DNA of 64,000 nucleotides, taken from assembly GCA_964573295.1 (NCBI GenBank), contig CAZNJE010000001.1, positions 1 to 64,000 on the forward strand, read 5' to 3'. Shown here piece after piece: positions 1 to 8,301 of this stretch (position 1 is the stretch's first letter; the number at the start of each line of letters is the position of its first letter). The notes under the pieces were generated by a model. The model made no database searches, was not told where the DNA came from, and saw only the letters and a list, made by a program, of their open reading frames with translations. The position numbers and the translations under genes were made by a program. The stretch comes from CAYQJL01 sp964573295 (GTDB taxonomy: Bacteria; Eisenbacteria; RBG-16-71-46; CAIMUX01; WJJG01).

Positions 1-470
1 GTCATGACCGTGGCGGTCGTGGTCAAGAGGCAAAGACAGGCCACAGCGGCCAGAAAGGCCGTGGTGAATCTCGCCGTGGTGAATCTCATAGCAGCGTCCT
101 TTCGAGGCGTTCCACTCGAGGCGTTCCTCACTCGAGTAGCCCCCCCTATTGAGTGTTTCTTGGAGCCACGCAGTTGCATGTACTACCGTACACAATTCAA
201 TCATACCCGTTTACTGGGCTCGATCACAAGGTGGGATCCGGCCAGAATCCGCTGGAATCCTGCCAATCGATTCTTCGGGACGTGGCAATGCCCCAATTCA
301 GCCAACTGTGAGCGTGCCTGAGCACTTGATCGACAGCATCCGAGCCGCCCTGCCTGTGTTGTCCTCCCATTCGCGCTAAGGGATACCCTGGGGTAGCCAC
401 ATATGCAGCCATCATGTTCTGGCACGGGTGCCGATTGACGATCGGGATCACACCGCCTGAACGGTCACAC
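1..470. other. Gene-free window edge
   Basis: No convincing gene is seen here. The stretch contains small local duplications, for example a roughly 15-bp duplication around 56-90 and another around 103-136, in the same style as the larger arrays in this window. Open frames exist but have no recognisable protein and no good ribosome binding site. A gene ending just outside the window cannot be excluded. Confidence 0.5.
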
Positions 471-638
471 CGTGGCCTCGTGGCCTCGTAGCCTCGTGGC
501 ATCGTGGCCTCGTGGCATCGTGGCCTCGTGGCATCGTGGCCTCGTGGCCTCGTGGCCTCGTAGCCTCGTGGCCTCGTGGCATCGTGGCCTCGTGGCATCG
601 TGGCCTCGTGGCATCGTGGCCTCGTGGCCTCGTGGCAT
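471..638. repeat. 8-bp tandem array, 21 units
   Basis: Unit is CGTGGCCT with variants CGTGGCAT and CGTAGCCT, head to tail without spacers. The phase is kept over exactly 21 units. Because 8 is not a multiple of 3, it opens long artificial frames on both strands that read as low-complexity peptide; none is a real gene. Confidence 0.95.
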
Positions 639-793
639 CGCCAAGGCTACCTGGGCTCACCTCGAGCCGTGCGGTGCGCGCCCCATGATTGACGTGAGGG
701 CCCAGGGTCGGCATTCTCGATAGTGGTAGGACAAGTGTATCGCCCAACTGAACGCGGTAGTGTGGCGCAGAGGACCGTATTGTCCTCCCAATC

Positions 794-913
794 GAGGGGC
801 CGAGGGGCCGAGGGGCCGAGGGACCGAAGGGCCGAAGGGCCAGAGGGCCGAAGGGCCAGAGGGCCAGAGGGCCGAAGGGCCAGAGGGCCAGAGGGCCAGA
901 GGGCCGAAGGGCC
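794..913. repeat. 8-bp tandem array, 15 units
   Basis: Units GAGGGGCC, GAAGGGCC and AGAGGGCC repeat 15 times, ending about 70 bp before the cydA start. The unit differs from the 8-bp array at 471-638, so this is a separate expansion. It lies in the probable promoter or leader region of cydAB. Confidence 0.95.
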
Positions 914-982
914 AAGCGGCGAGCCGGCCGAGCCGTCAGCACCCGAGTGGCAAGTAGCAGGATCAGAAGGAGTACCGAGCCC

Positions 983-2515
983 ATGGACGTCGTCACCCTT
1001 TCTCGGGTCCAATTCGCACTCACCATCGCATTCCATTACATTTTCCCCCTGCTCACGATCGGGATGGGCATCGTTTTGGTCTGGCTCGAGGGCAACTACT
1101 TGCGCACCAAGGAAGCGATCTACGAGCAGGCTGCCCGGTTCTGGACGAAGATCTTCGCCCTGAACTTCGCCATCGGTGTCGCCAGCGGCATCGTCATGGA
1201 GTTCCAGTTTGGAACAAACTGGGCGACCTATTCCCGTTTCGTTGGGGACGTCTTCGGTTCGGCGCTGGCGGCCGAGGGCATCTTTGCGTTCTTCTTGGAG
1301 TCAGGCTTCCTGGCGGTACTCGTCTTCGGCTGGAACCGGGTCGGACCCCGCATGCACTTCTTCTCGACGCTCATGGTGGCGCTCGGCTCGATCTTCTCCT
1401 CGGTGTGGATCGTGGTGGCCAACAGCTGGCAGCAGACTCCGGCGGGGCACCACTTCGTGCCGGTCGTGCGTGACGGCGTGCCGCTCATGAAGGACGGCCT
1501 TCCGGTGTTGCGGGCCGAGATCGTCGACTTCTGGGCCGTGGTCTTCAATCCCTCGACCATGCACCGCCTGGTCCACGTCTGGCTCGGCGCCTTTCTGATG
1601 GGGGCCTTCTTCATCATGTCGATCTCGGCATTCTACCTGATCAAACGACGGCATCAGGACTTCGCGCGCCGCTCCTTCGACGGGGCGCTCATCCTGGCCA
1701 CGGTCTCGGCGCTCTTGATCCTGGTGTCGGGTCACTTCCAGGCTGACAACGTCTACGAGCACCAGCCCGCTAAGTTGGCAGCCTTTGAGGGACACTTTGA
1801 GACTGGGCCGGGCGATCTGAGTCTCTTCGGTATCCCCGACGCCGAGCAGGAGAAGGTCCACGCCGACGTGAGCATCCCCGGCGGCCTCAGCCTGATGCTG
1901 CACGGCGACCCCAAGGCATCAGTGGTGGGCCTGGACCGGTTCCGGCCCGAGGACCAGCCGCCGCTTCTCCTCTCTTTCGCAAGCTATCACGTGATGATCT
2001 CGCTCGGTTTCGCCATGATCGGGCTTACGGTGCTGGCCTCGATTCTGCGCCTGCGCGGCCGGCTCTACCAGCAACGCTGGCTGCTCTTCATCTTCGTCTT
2101 CGCCGTCCTCTTTCCCCTCCTGTCGAACGAGATGGGATGGTTTGCGGCAGAGTTCGGACGCCAACCGTGGGTCGTCCAGCCGCCGGTTGAATGGACCGCG
2201 GATGGCGATATCGTGGTGGGAACCGACGGGAAGATCGTGCACGATGAGCGCCAGGCTCTTCGCACCGTTGACGCAGTCAGTCCCGCTCTGCGGAGCGAGC
2301 AGGTCCTGGCCTCGGTGATCGGCTTCGGGTTCCTCTATCTCGGATTGCTGGCAGTTTGGCTATTCGTGCTGGATCGCAAGATCCGGCAAGGGCCTGAACC
2401 GGCGCCATCCATGGCGTCGACCACGCCACGTGACCTTCTGAAAACAGCTGGACAGCGGGCAGCGGGTTCAGCGCACATGATCGACGAAGACGACGAGCGG
2501 AATCGCTACGAGTAA
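983..2515 (+). CDS. cydA: Cytochrome bd ubiquinol oxidase subunit I
   Basis: Heme-bearing subunit of the bd-type quinol oxidase, which oxidises quinol and reduces O2 to water in the inner membrane. The protein is 510 aa and multi-pass. Visible family landmarks are His18 in the first helix (heme b595 ligand position), His198 in a VHVWLG context (heme b558 ligand position), the Q-loop pair Lys264/Glu269 in KLAAFE, and the GRQPW signature at 392-396. The Q-loop is short, as in the common S-type enzymes. The ATG at 983 was chosen over the ATG at 947 because AAGGAG lies 10 nt upstream and the product then begins MDVVTLSRVQF as in homologues. It is followed 10 nt later by cydB. No cydX or cydDC is seen nearby. 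Confidence 0.97.
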   Translation: MDVVTLSRVQFALTIAFHYIFPLLTIGMGIVLVWLEGNYLRTKEAIYEQAARFWTKIFALNFAIGVASGIVMEFQFGTNWATYSRFVGDVFGSALAAEGIFAFFLESGFLAVLVFGWNRVGPRMHFFSTLMVALGSIFSSVWIVVANSWQQTPAGHHFVPVVRDGVPLMKDGLPVLRAEIVDFWAVVFNPSTMHRLVHVWLGAFLMGAFFIMSISAFYLIKRRHQDFARRSFDGALILATVSALLILVSGHFQADNVYEHQPAKLAAFEGHFETGPGDLSLFGIPDAEQEKVHADVSIPGGLSLMLHGDPKASVVGLDRFRPEDQPPLLLSFASYHVMISLGFAMIGLTVLASILRLRGRLYQQRWLLFIFVFAVLFPLLSNEMGWFAAEFGRQPWVVQPPVEWTADGDIVVGTDGKIVHDERQALRTVDAVSPALRSEQVLASVIGFGFLYLGLLAVWLFVLDRKIRQGPEPAPSMASTTPRDLLKTAGQRAAGSAHMIDEDDERNRYE

Positions 2516-2525
2516 GGGGGCCCCC

Positions 2526-3554
2526 ATGTCACACGAAGACCTCTGCGTGATCTGGTTCTTGCTCGAGGGCGTCCTGCTCCTGGGCTACGCACTACTCGAC
2601 GGCTTCGATCTGGGAGTGGGAATTTTGCACCCCTTCGTCCCGCGCACGGACAAAGAGAGGCGCATATCCATGAACTCGATCGGGCCGCTGTGGGACGGCA
2701 ACGAGGTGTGGCTGGTCACCTTCGGCGGAGCGCTCTTCGCAGCGTTTCCGCATGCCTACGCCACGGTCTTCTCGGGCTTCTACACCGCTTTCATGCTGCT
2801 TCTGGTGGCGCTCATCTCGCGGGCGATCTCCCTCGAATTCCGCTCGAAACGCTCGTCGCCCCGCTGGCGGAGCTTCTTCGACTGGGGCTTCTTTGCTGGC
2901 TCAGCGCTGGCGTCATTGCTCTTCGGAGTCGCTGTGGGCAATGCGATGCAGGGCATTCCGCTGGATGCCGAGGGCAACTTCCATGGTACTGTCTTCGATC
3001 AGCTCACTCCTTACCCCCTCCTCGTTGGCTTCATGGTGGTAGCCCTCTTCGCCCTGCACGGAGGGCTGTACCTGTATCTGAAGACCGAGGGAGAGTTTCG
3101 GCAACGGTTGCGTGACTGGATGTGGCGGAGCTGGGGCCTGACCCTCGTGCTCTTCATGCTCACGACCCTGGCCACGGTGACGCAGATTCCCTCAGCCACG
3201 GCCAACTTCGAGCACTACCCGTGGGGAGTGGCGATCGCCCTCCTCGGCGTGCTTGCGATCGCCAACATTCCGCGCTGTCTGTATTGGGACAAGCCCGGAC
3301 AGGCATTTGTCTCGAGCTGCGCACTCATCACCTCATTGGTCGCGCTTTTCGGCCTAGCGCTCTTCCCAAGCCTGGTCGTGGCTTCAAACGATCCGGCCCT
3401 GAGCGTCACGATCTTCAACGCGGCCTCCAGCCAGCGCACGCTCGAGATCATGCTCATCATCGCAGCGATCGGCATGCCATTCGTTCTGACCTACTCGGGC
3501 ATCATCTACTGGACATTCCGCGGCAAGGTGAGGCTGGACGAGACGAGCTACTAG
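2526..3554 (+). CDS. cydB: Cytochrome bd ubiquinol oxidase subunit II
   Basis: Second core subunit of the bd oxidase, 342 aa, an integral membrane protein. The N-terminus LLGYALLDGFDLGVGIL and the motif GPLWDGNEVWLVTFGGALFA are diagnostic of CydB. The start has a purine-rich ribosome binding site (AAGGGGG) overlapping the cydA stop region, so the two genes are almost certainly translated from one mRNA. The length is within the family range and no frame damage is seen. It is the last gene before a repeat array and assembly gap, and it converges with the minus-strand HNH gene. Confidence 0.97.
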   Translation: MSHEDLCVIWFLLEGVLLLGYALLDGFDLGVGILHPFVPRTDKERRISMNSIGPLWDGNEVWLVTFGGALFAAFPHAYATVFSGFYTAFMLLLVALISRAISLEFRSKRSSPRWRSFFDWGFFAGSALASLLFGVAVGNAMQGIPLDAEGNFHGTVFDQLTPYPLLVGFMVVALFALHGGLYLYLKTEGEFRQRLRDWMWRSWGLTLVLFMLTTLATVTQIPSATANFEHYPWGVAIALLGVLAIANIPRCLYWDKPGQAFVSSCALITSLVALFGLALFPSLVVASNDPALSVTIFNAASSQRTLEIMLIIAAIGMPFVLTYSGIIYWTFRGKVRLDETSY

Positions 3555-3597
3555 GCGGCAACCAGTACACGTGATCTGGCGCGGGCTACCTGGCTCG

Positions 3598-3697
3598 NNN
3601 NNNNNNNNNNNNNNNNNNNNNNNNNNNNNNNNNNNNNNNNNNNNNNNNNNNNNNNNNNNNNNNNNNNNNNNNNNNNNNNNNNNNNNNNNNNNNNNNN
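3598..3697. other. Assembly gap (100 N)
   Basis: Exactly 100 N, the usual placeholder for a gap of unknown length. The right side runs straight into a 26-bp tandem array and the left side carries a diverged copy of the same unit ending CCTGGCTCG, so the missing sequence is probably more repeat. Confidence 0.99.
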
Positions 3698-3775
3698 GGC
3701 GTGGCGTGTACCGCCCTGGCTCGGGCGTGGCGTGTACCGCCCTGGCTCGGGCGTGGCGTGTACCGCCCTGGCTCG
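3698..3775. repeat. 26-bp tandem array, 3 units plus gap
   Basis: Three identical 26-bp units (3698-3723, 3724-3749, 3750-3775) that begin GGCGTGGCGTG and end CCTGGCTCG. The array abuts the N gap, so the copy number is unknown. It lies between the convergent cydB and HNH genes. The rest of 3555-3889 holds no gene. Confidence 0.95.
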
Positions 3776-3889
3776 GGCTCTTGTAATGAAGGACAGAGTT
3801 TCCGGGAAGAACATCAGTTGACGTCCAACACTCGTTGTTCAGGCCTGTGACGGAGGTCGCACGCGCGTACTGCGCGAGCCACTCTGAGG

Positions 3890-6031
3890 CTACTGGCTCG
3901 GCGGTCTGATCGGTCTGAGCGGTCTCAGCACCCGATCGTCCCAGCCTTTCTCATGCCAGAGGCGATGGCATCTAGAACAGAGGCTGACCAGATTCTCCGG
4001 GTAGTTGGATCCACCTTGTGCGCGGGGAACTCTATGGTGAAGCTCAAGATAGCGAGTCCGCCCACAACCCCGCACCCGGCACTGATGCCCATCACGTCTG
4101 AACACCTCTCGTCTCGTGCTTTGTGGAATGGTCGATCGTCTTCGCTCCCCAGGCCGTTCAATGATCGCATCGCAGGAGATCGCCTCCCACTCTGCCCGGC
4201 TGAGCGCCTTAGGCCCACGGCTGGTCATCACGTGAGATTTTCGACATGACTCACACCAGTAAATGACAATCTGATAGGAAGGTGGCCTTGGATCCCGGGA
4301 TCCAGTTTGACGTGCATCCCCTTGGTGGGCGCGTGACGAGAGACCCATTTCTCGAGGATGGCTGTGCTCTGTCCCCTCGGCTCGAGCCCCGACTCTATCC
4401 ACCAAACGATCGCTGGCTCCGGCCCGCAACCGGCTACCAAGCGCCTGGCCAGTCGCGGCGTCTCCGCCTGTCACTCGGGTCGATGTTTCGGCACCTCTTG
4501 ACCCACGCCGGGCATCAGATCTGCCAACACCCTCTGAATGGCCTTCACTCTCCAACTCGGATTCGTCCTCCAACTCTTGTCCATCCGCAGACCGCGATCC
4601 ATCCTCCGGCTGCGGTCTATCCCCGGGCCAGGAGCAATCCCCGCGCTTGGACCCATCGCCTGACTCCGATCCATTCTCCAACCGGAGCCCAGGATCTGAT
4701 CCGGCTGTATCCTCGGGCACGGAGGCATCGTTGGACACTGAGCCATCGTTGGACACTGAGCCATCGTTCGGCTCGGAAGATAGAGACAACCGTAGTCCAT
4801 GGGCCTCGAGCAGAGCGTCCAGCCCATCCAGAAACATCTCTTCCCGCGAATCTCGCGTGGACACGATTCTCAGCTTGTGCAGCTTCTCGCGAATCGCCTC
4901 ATAGCGAGCGAACTGCAGCGGACTGAGTCGGAGTTGGATGCTCACTGGCGCGTCTGGAAGGTCCTCGAATGGATCGACAATCGGGGCTAGTTCCACCTGC
5001 CCGCCCGCAGCGACATCCAACTCGCCCATGGATCGATCACCCTCACCATGCCGCACATCAGCACTATCAGCTTGCATGGCGCTGCTTGGCAAAGCATCGA
5101 TCGTGTTCGAGCAGTTCGCGCCAGCCATGTTCATGCTGGCACTGCCTAGCCCATCGCTGCCTAGCCCATCGCTGCCCAGCCCACCGCTGCCTAGCCCACC
5201 GCTGCCTAGCCCACCGCTGCCTAGCCCACCGCTGCCTCGGCCACCGCTGCCTCGGCCACCGCCGCCCAGGACCGAGCTGTTCAGGTTTGCACTACTCCGG
5301 ACGCTGCCACTCACGTTGGCATCAGGGAGGCTGCTAGGCTCACCGCGACTTCCCAAGACACCGCGAGATTCACTCATCGTTTTGGACGGATCGTGTGCCG
5401 GGCCTGCCCCGCAGTCCGGATTGTGCACGCGCCCGGGATCACCGGGCGAGCGACCATTCCCGTCCCATGTTGGATCGGTACAGTTAGCGCTACAGCGGTC
5501 CCTCGAGGATTCGGTGCCCCCCCCAAGAACCCCTTGAATTGGTCGCCGTCCGGTTGACTCACCAGCTCGCTGCCTTGCGCGCGCAACCTCACGTCGCAGC
5601 TCGCGACGACTTGTCTGGTGTACCCTCTCAATCCACGTGCGTTCATTCGCGGGCGTCGCGACTCGGAGTACGATCTGGAGCTTGGTCCACTCGACCTCTC
5701 CACTGGCCATGACACCTCGCATTCGTGGCAGAGGACGAAGGCGCTCGGAAAGAAGCTCATACCGTGAGGCCAAGTTCTTCGTGAAGCCAAGCCGCTCAAC
5801 CGCATACGTCTTCATCGTGGGGAACCCGTAGTCTGCATAGAGCTTGCGCCGTCTGGCCTCATAGTACCAAAGCAGCATATTGCCATCGGCATTCTGAAGG
5901 TTGTCCGCAGCCTGTCGCAGCGCTTCATCGAGCTTCTTCGCTGGGAGGCCACGTTTGAACTCACACGACTTGGCAGCCGGGGCAACTTCACGAACAACGG
6001 GCAGGTCATAGACAACGGCATGAGAATACAT
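3890..6031 (-). CDS. HNH endonuclease-domain protein with repeat-rich linker
   Basis: 713 aa. The N-terminal ~170 aa resemble the DUF222-type region that precedes HNH domains in many large actinobacterial and deltaproteobacterial proteins (helical, with TYAVERLGFTKNLASRYELLSERL). The C-terminal ~50 aa are a complete HNH/zinc module: CRVRGC, LELHHRVPRAQGGSN, NLVSLC and CSRCHRLWH supply the catalytic His-Asn-His and four Cys. Between them lies a long low-complexity linker with an LGSGG array and two SNDGSV units. The start at 6031 is supported by GGAGGA 6 nt upstream; an ATG 12 nt further upstream lacks that spacing. DNA cleavage or nicking is inferred from the domain. Target and role are unknown, and no intron, intein or mobile element is evident around it. 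Confidence 0.8.
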   Translation of the reverse strand: MYSHAVVYDLPVVREVAPAAKSCEFKRGLPAKKLDEALRQAADNLQNADGNMLLWYYEARRRKLYADYGFPTMKTYAVERLGFTKNLASRYELLSERLRPLPRMRGVMASGEVEWTKLQIVLRVATPANERTWIERVHQTSRRELRREVARARQRAGESTGRRPIQGVLGGGTESSRDRCSANCTDPTWDGNGRSPGDPGRVHNPDCGAGPAHDPSKTMSESRGVLGSRGEPSSLPDANVSGSVRSSANLNSSVLGGGGRGSGGRGSGGLGSGGLGSGGLGSGGLGSDGLGSDGLGSASMNMAGANCSNTIDALPSSAMQADSADVRHGEGDRSMGELDVAAGGQVELAPIVDPFEDLPDAPVSIQLRLSPLQFARYEAIREKLHKLRIVSTRDSREEMFLDGLDALLEAHGLRLSLSSEPNDGSVSNDGSVSNDASVPEDTAGSDPGLRLENGSESGDGSKRGDCSWPGDRPQPEDGSRSADGQELEDESELESEGHSEGVGRSDARRGSRGAETSTRVTGGDAATGQALGSRLRAGASDRLVDRVGARAEGTEHSHPREMGLSSRAHQGDARQTGSRDPRPPSYQIVIYWCESCRKSHVMTSRGPKALSRAEWEAISCDAIIERPGERRRSTIPQSTRREVFRRDGHQCRVRGCGRTRYLELHHRVPRAQGGSNYPENLVSLCSRCHRLWHEKGWDDRVLRPLRPIRPPSQ
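5142..5261. repeat. 15-bp in-frame array inside the HNH gene, 8 units
   Basis: Plus-strand unit CTGCCTAGCCCACCG with variants, eight in-phase copies, encoding GGLGS/SDGLG pentapeptides on the minus strand. A second small coding repeat of 18 bp lies at 4731-4766 (two copies, SNDGSV). Both units are multiples of three. Confidence 0.93.
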
Positions 6032-6719
6032 TGATTCCTCCATGAAGCAGAAGAGGTGCAAGGTTGTCCGCTGGTCCTCCTGTGTCATGTCATGACTCCA
6101 AGACTCGTCCATTGGTCATACTCAGGTTCAAGCCTAGGGGGCTCACCCACGGTCCAGTCCACGGGCACGGGCAGTAGCCCGTCCGGCACTGCGACCTCGG
6201 GCACGGACCAGCAGCGCGGGCAGGACTACGACCTCGGGCATGGGTGCTCCACCCGACAGCCCGCAGCATGGCGGCATCAACCGACATCAGCGCATGCTAT
6301 CGAACGGCAGATGACAGGGTAGTCGCACAACGCACATAGTCCACAAACAAGAGTCCTTGCATCGTCCTTCTGATACATCGTCTGCACTCGCTACTGTTCA
6401 CGAATCGACGATGGACGATGCTTGATACTGGGTACGAGACTGGTAGGCGTAACGAGTAGTAGTACGATTGAAGATAGCAATTTCATGTCCATTTGTCAAT
6501 CTTCTGTCGGAAAACTGGATGCGTGTCTGGAGATGCGCCGCAGCGGGCCTTCCCGCACTGGTGCGTCCGACTCCATTGTGCAAGCGGATTTGGTACTCCG
6601 TGAATATCCCAACAGCTACTGTATAGTCAACCGATGGTGAACACTTGACCAACACCTGGCATACGGATTGCTATCCTCCTACCCGTCTAACAGTCAAATG
6701 GGATTAGACGCGGCCAACC
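6032..6719. other. Gene-free region upstream of the HNH gene
   Basis: About 690 bp without a convincing gene. The part from 6140 to 6260 repeats CGGGCACGG/CCTCGGGCA-like words irregularly. From 6370 to 6690 the base composition drops to near 50% GC, unlike its surroundings. A sigma-54-like motif on the plus strand is listed separately at 6657-6672. Confidence 0.5.
6657..6672 (+). promoter_or_regulatory. Possible sigma-54 -24/-12 element (weak)
   Basis: TGGCATACGGATTGCT matches the consensus TGGCACG-N4-TTGCW at 10 of 12 informative positions, with the correct 12-bp spacing between the GG and GC dinucleotides. It would transcribe into the 10-bp array at 6720-6879, where no plus-strand gene is seen. 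A match of this quality can occur by chance in 64 kb. Confidence 0.2.
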
Positions 6720-6879
6720 GGAGCCAGAGGGGACCAGAGGAGACCAGACGGAACCAGAGGGAACCAGAGGGGACCAGAGGGGACCAGAGGGAGCCAGACG
6801 GAACCAGAGGGAACCAGAGGAGACCAGAGGAGACCAGAGGGAGCCAGACGGAACCAAACGGAACCAAACGGAACCAAAG
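6720..6879. repeat. 10-bp tandem array, 16 units
   Basis: Units GGAACCAGAG, GGGACCAGAG, GAGACCAGAG and GGAGCCAGAC, 16 in phase. Purines dominate one strand. The frames opened by it read as low-complexity peptide and are not genes. Confidence 0.95.
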
Positions 6880-7811
6880 AGACAATCATGCGCGTTTGAT
6901 CAGTGTTGCAATTTTGGCCATTCGTGCTGCGGATGCCGTGCCAACCGTAATTGGCGTCCTGGCGCCAGGCCATCTTGGTTAGAGAATGCCGCACCTCGGT
7001 GGCCCTGGCAGTCTCCGTCATGGTTCGGTGGCGTTGGCCAATGTCGCCACATCTCAGTGATTTCAGCTAGCTCCATCGTGATTGAGCCGCTGGATTGACT
7101 GGGCCTGGCCTCGCTCGGCCTGGTCTGCCCGCACGCGCCTTGGGGTACCTGCCCGCACATGGTTCGGCATGCCCGCGCGTGGGCTCGCCTACTCCTGCTC
7201 GGATGCCTCTCCGGCACCAGCGTCGGCCCCGACATGCGCTGAAGATCAAGGCGGCATGGGTGCACACAGGCTGGCATCAGGGAAGTGCCCCGCTGGAGCT
7301 GGATTTGCCTCCAGAATGCACCCTACGTACGGCTTCGGATTGAGCTGCCCATCTGACACGCCGACCTGAAGATGGGTGACGTAGGCGGCACAAGCAGCAC
7401 TGGAGACATGGGCTGCATGGCGCGCGGGGCTATCGCCACGAAGGTGCACCCCACAACTGGTCCCACAACTGGTCCGTGCCCGGCTTCAAGTTCACAGTCA
7501 ATGAGATCGACTTCGTGATCGACTTCGTGATTGACTCGTGATTGACTCTGTGCCATCCGCTAGCTGGGAGGACGGTAGAGATGGATCGGGACCAAATGGA
7601 GTTGACCGGTTGTGGTGAGTCCTGGCAGTGAGGCTGCTACTAAGGTCGTCTCGGCTGCTGTCCTGGCTGCTGTCCTGGCTGCTGCCTCGGCTGTTGCCTC
7701 GGCTGCTGTCGGGAATTCCGGCGTGCCGGCTACGAGAACACCGGCAGGCCAACCGCCAAAGGCAATGCTGGAGGCTGACCATCCCTCGCTTTCGCCGGGA
7801 AAGGGCTAGGG
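6880..7811. other. Gene-free region with short repeats
   Basis: No recognisable gene. It includes irregular TGCCCGCAC-type repeats around 7125-7180, a 12-bp duplication (GATCGACTTCGT) near 7505-7530, and a 12-bp array of five units at 7651-7710 (CTGGCTGCTGTC-like). Several frames stay open but none resembles a protein. Confidence 0.5.
7651..7710. repeat. 12-bp tandem array, 5 units
   Basis: Five in-phase units of TCCTGGCTGCTG with variants TCGGCTGCTG and CTCGGCTGTTG. It lies in a gene-free stretch downstream of the tRNA-Asp gene. Confidence 0.85.
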
Positions 7812-7850
7812 AAACAAAAAGCCCTGTGGTCAAAAGACGACAGGGCTTTC
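7812..7850 (-). terminator. Rho-independent terminator of tRNA-Asp
   Basis: Ten-base perfect stem AAAGCCCTGT / ACAGGGCTTT (7818-7827 with 7840-7849) and a 12-nt loop. On the minus strand it is followed by a T-rich run (TTTTTGTTT). It lies 13 nt beyond the 3' end of the tRNA gene and faces the right way to end its transcript. Confidence 0.85.
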
Positions 7851-7862
7851 GAGTGTCTTCTG

Positions 7863-7937
7863 CGGGGCCGACGAGATTTGAACTCGCGACCTCTGGCTTG
7901 ACAGGCCAGCGTTCTAACCAGGCTGAACTACGACCCC
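7863..7937 (-). tRNA. tRNA-Asp (GTC)
   Basis: A 75-nt cloverleaf on the minus strand. The acceptor stem GGGGTCG pairs with CGGCCCC, with one G-U pair at the fifth position. The anticodon arm is CTGGC-CTGTCAA-GCCAG with anticodon GTC (plus-strand positions 7900-7902). The T-arm contains GTTCAAATC and the discriminator base is G. The CCA end is not encoded, so it would be added enzymatically. The gene stands alone with its own terminator. Confidence 0.97.
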
Positions 7938-8301
7938 TCTTAGCCGTTGCGTTACGCCCATTTAGCAACCGTCTTACCTACCCAAAAATAGGAGCGCCGC
8001 AGCACCTCCTGGTAGCAAGCCGGCCCAGCAACGGAACCCGCGAAGAGTAAGGCAGAAGGCCGGATATTGTCAATGGGAAACGCCAATTCTTCCGGCAAGA
8101 ACACGGGTCAGGTCCGGGTGATTGGTCCAACTCATCAGTCGGCGCCACCCACCGGGCGAGGGCGCCTATTCGTCAGCCCGAGACAACGTCAGGGCCGATG
8201 GGCCCCACTGCCCGGTCAGTACCCCAGTCTCCAGGCCGATTGTCGACTCACCGTGGCCGAAATCACCGGTCCAGCGCTGCGACATGAGTACACCCTGTGG
8301 T
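7938..8301. other. Gene-free leader between tRNA-Asp and the SpoIID-like gene
   Basis: About 360 bp. It must contain the tRNA promoter (minus strand) and the end of the SpoIID-like transcript. No gene, array or clear terminator is visible. Confidence 0.4.

Noticed and set aside
471..913. The arrays look superficially like CRISPR or other spaced repeats.
   Set aside because: Units are directly adjacent with no unique spacers, are mostly 8-39 bp, and each array has a different unit; no cas genes are present.
448..1163. Several 60-190 aa open frames on both strands over the first two arrays.
   Set aside because: Their translations are simple repeats caused by 8-bp units and they have no ribosome binding site or homology.
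3890..6031. HNH gene as a homing endonuclease or mobile element.
   Set aside because: No intron, intein, terminal repeats or transposase surround it, and the host genes nearby are intact.
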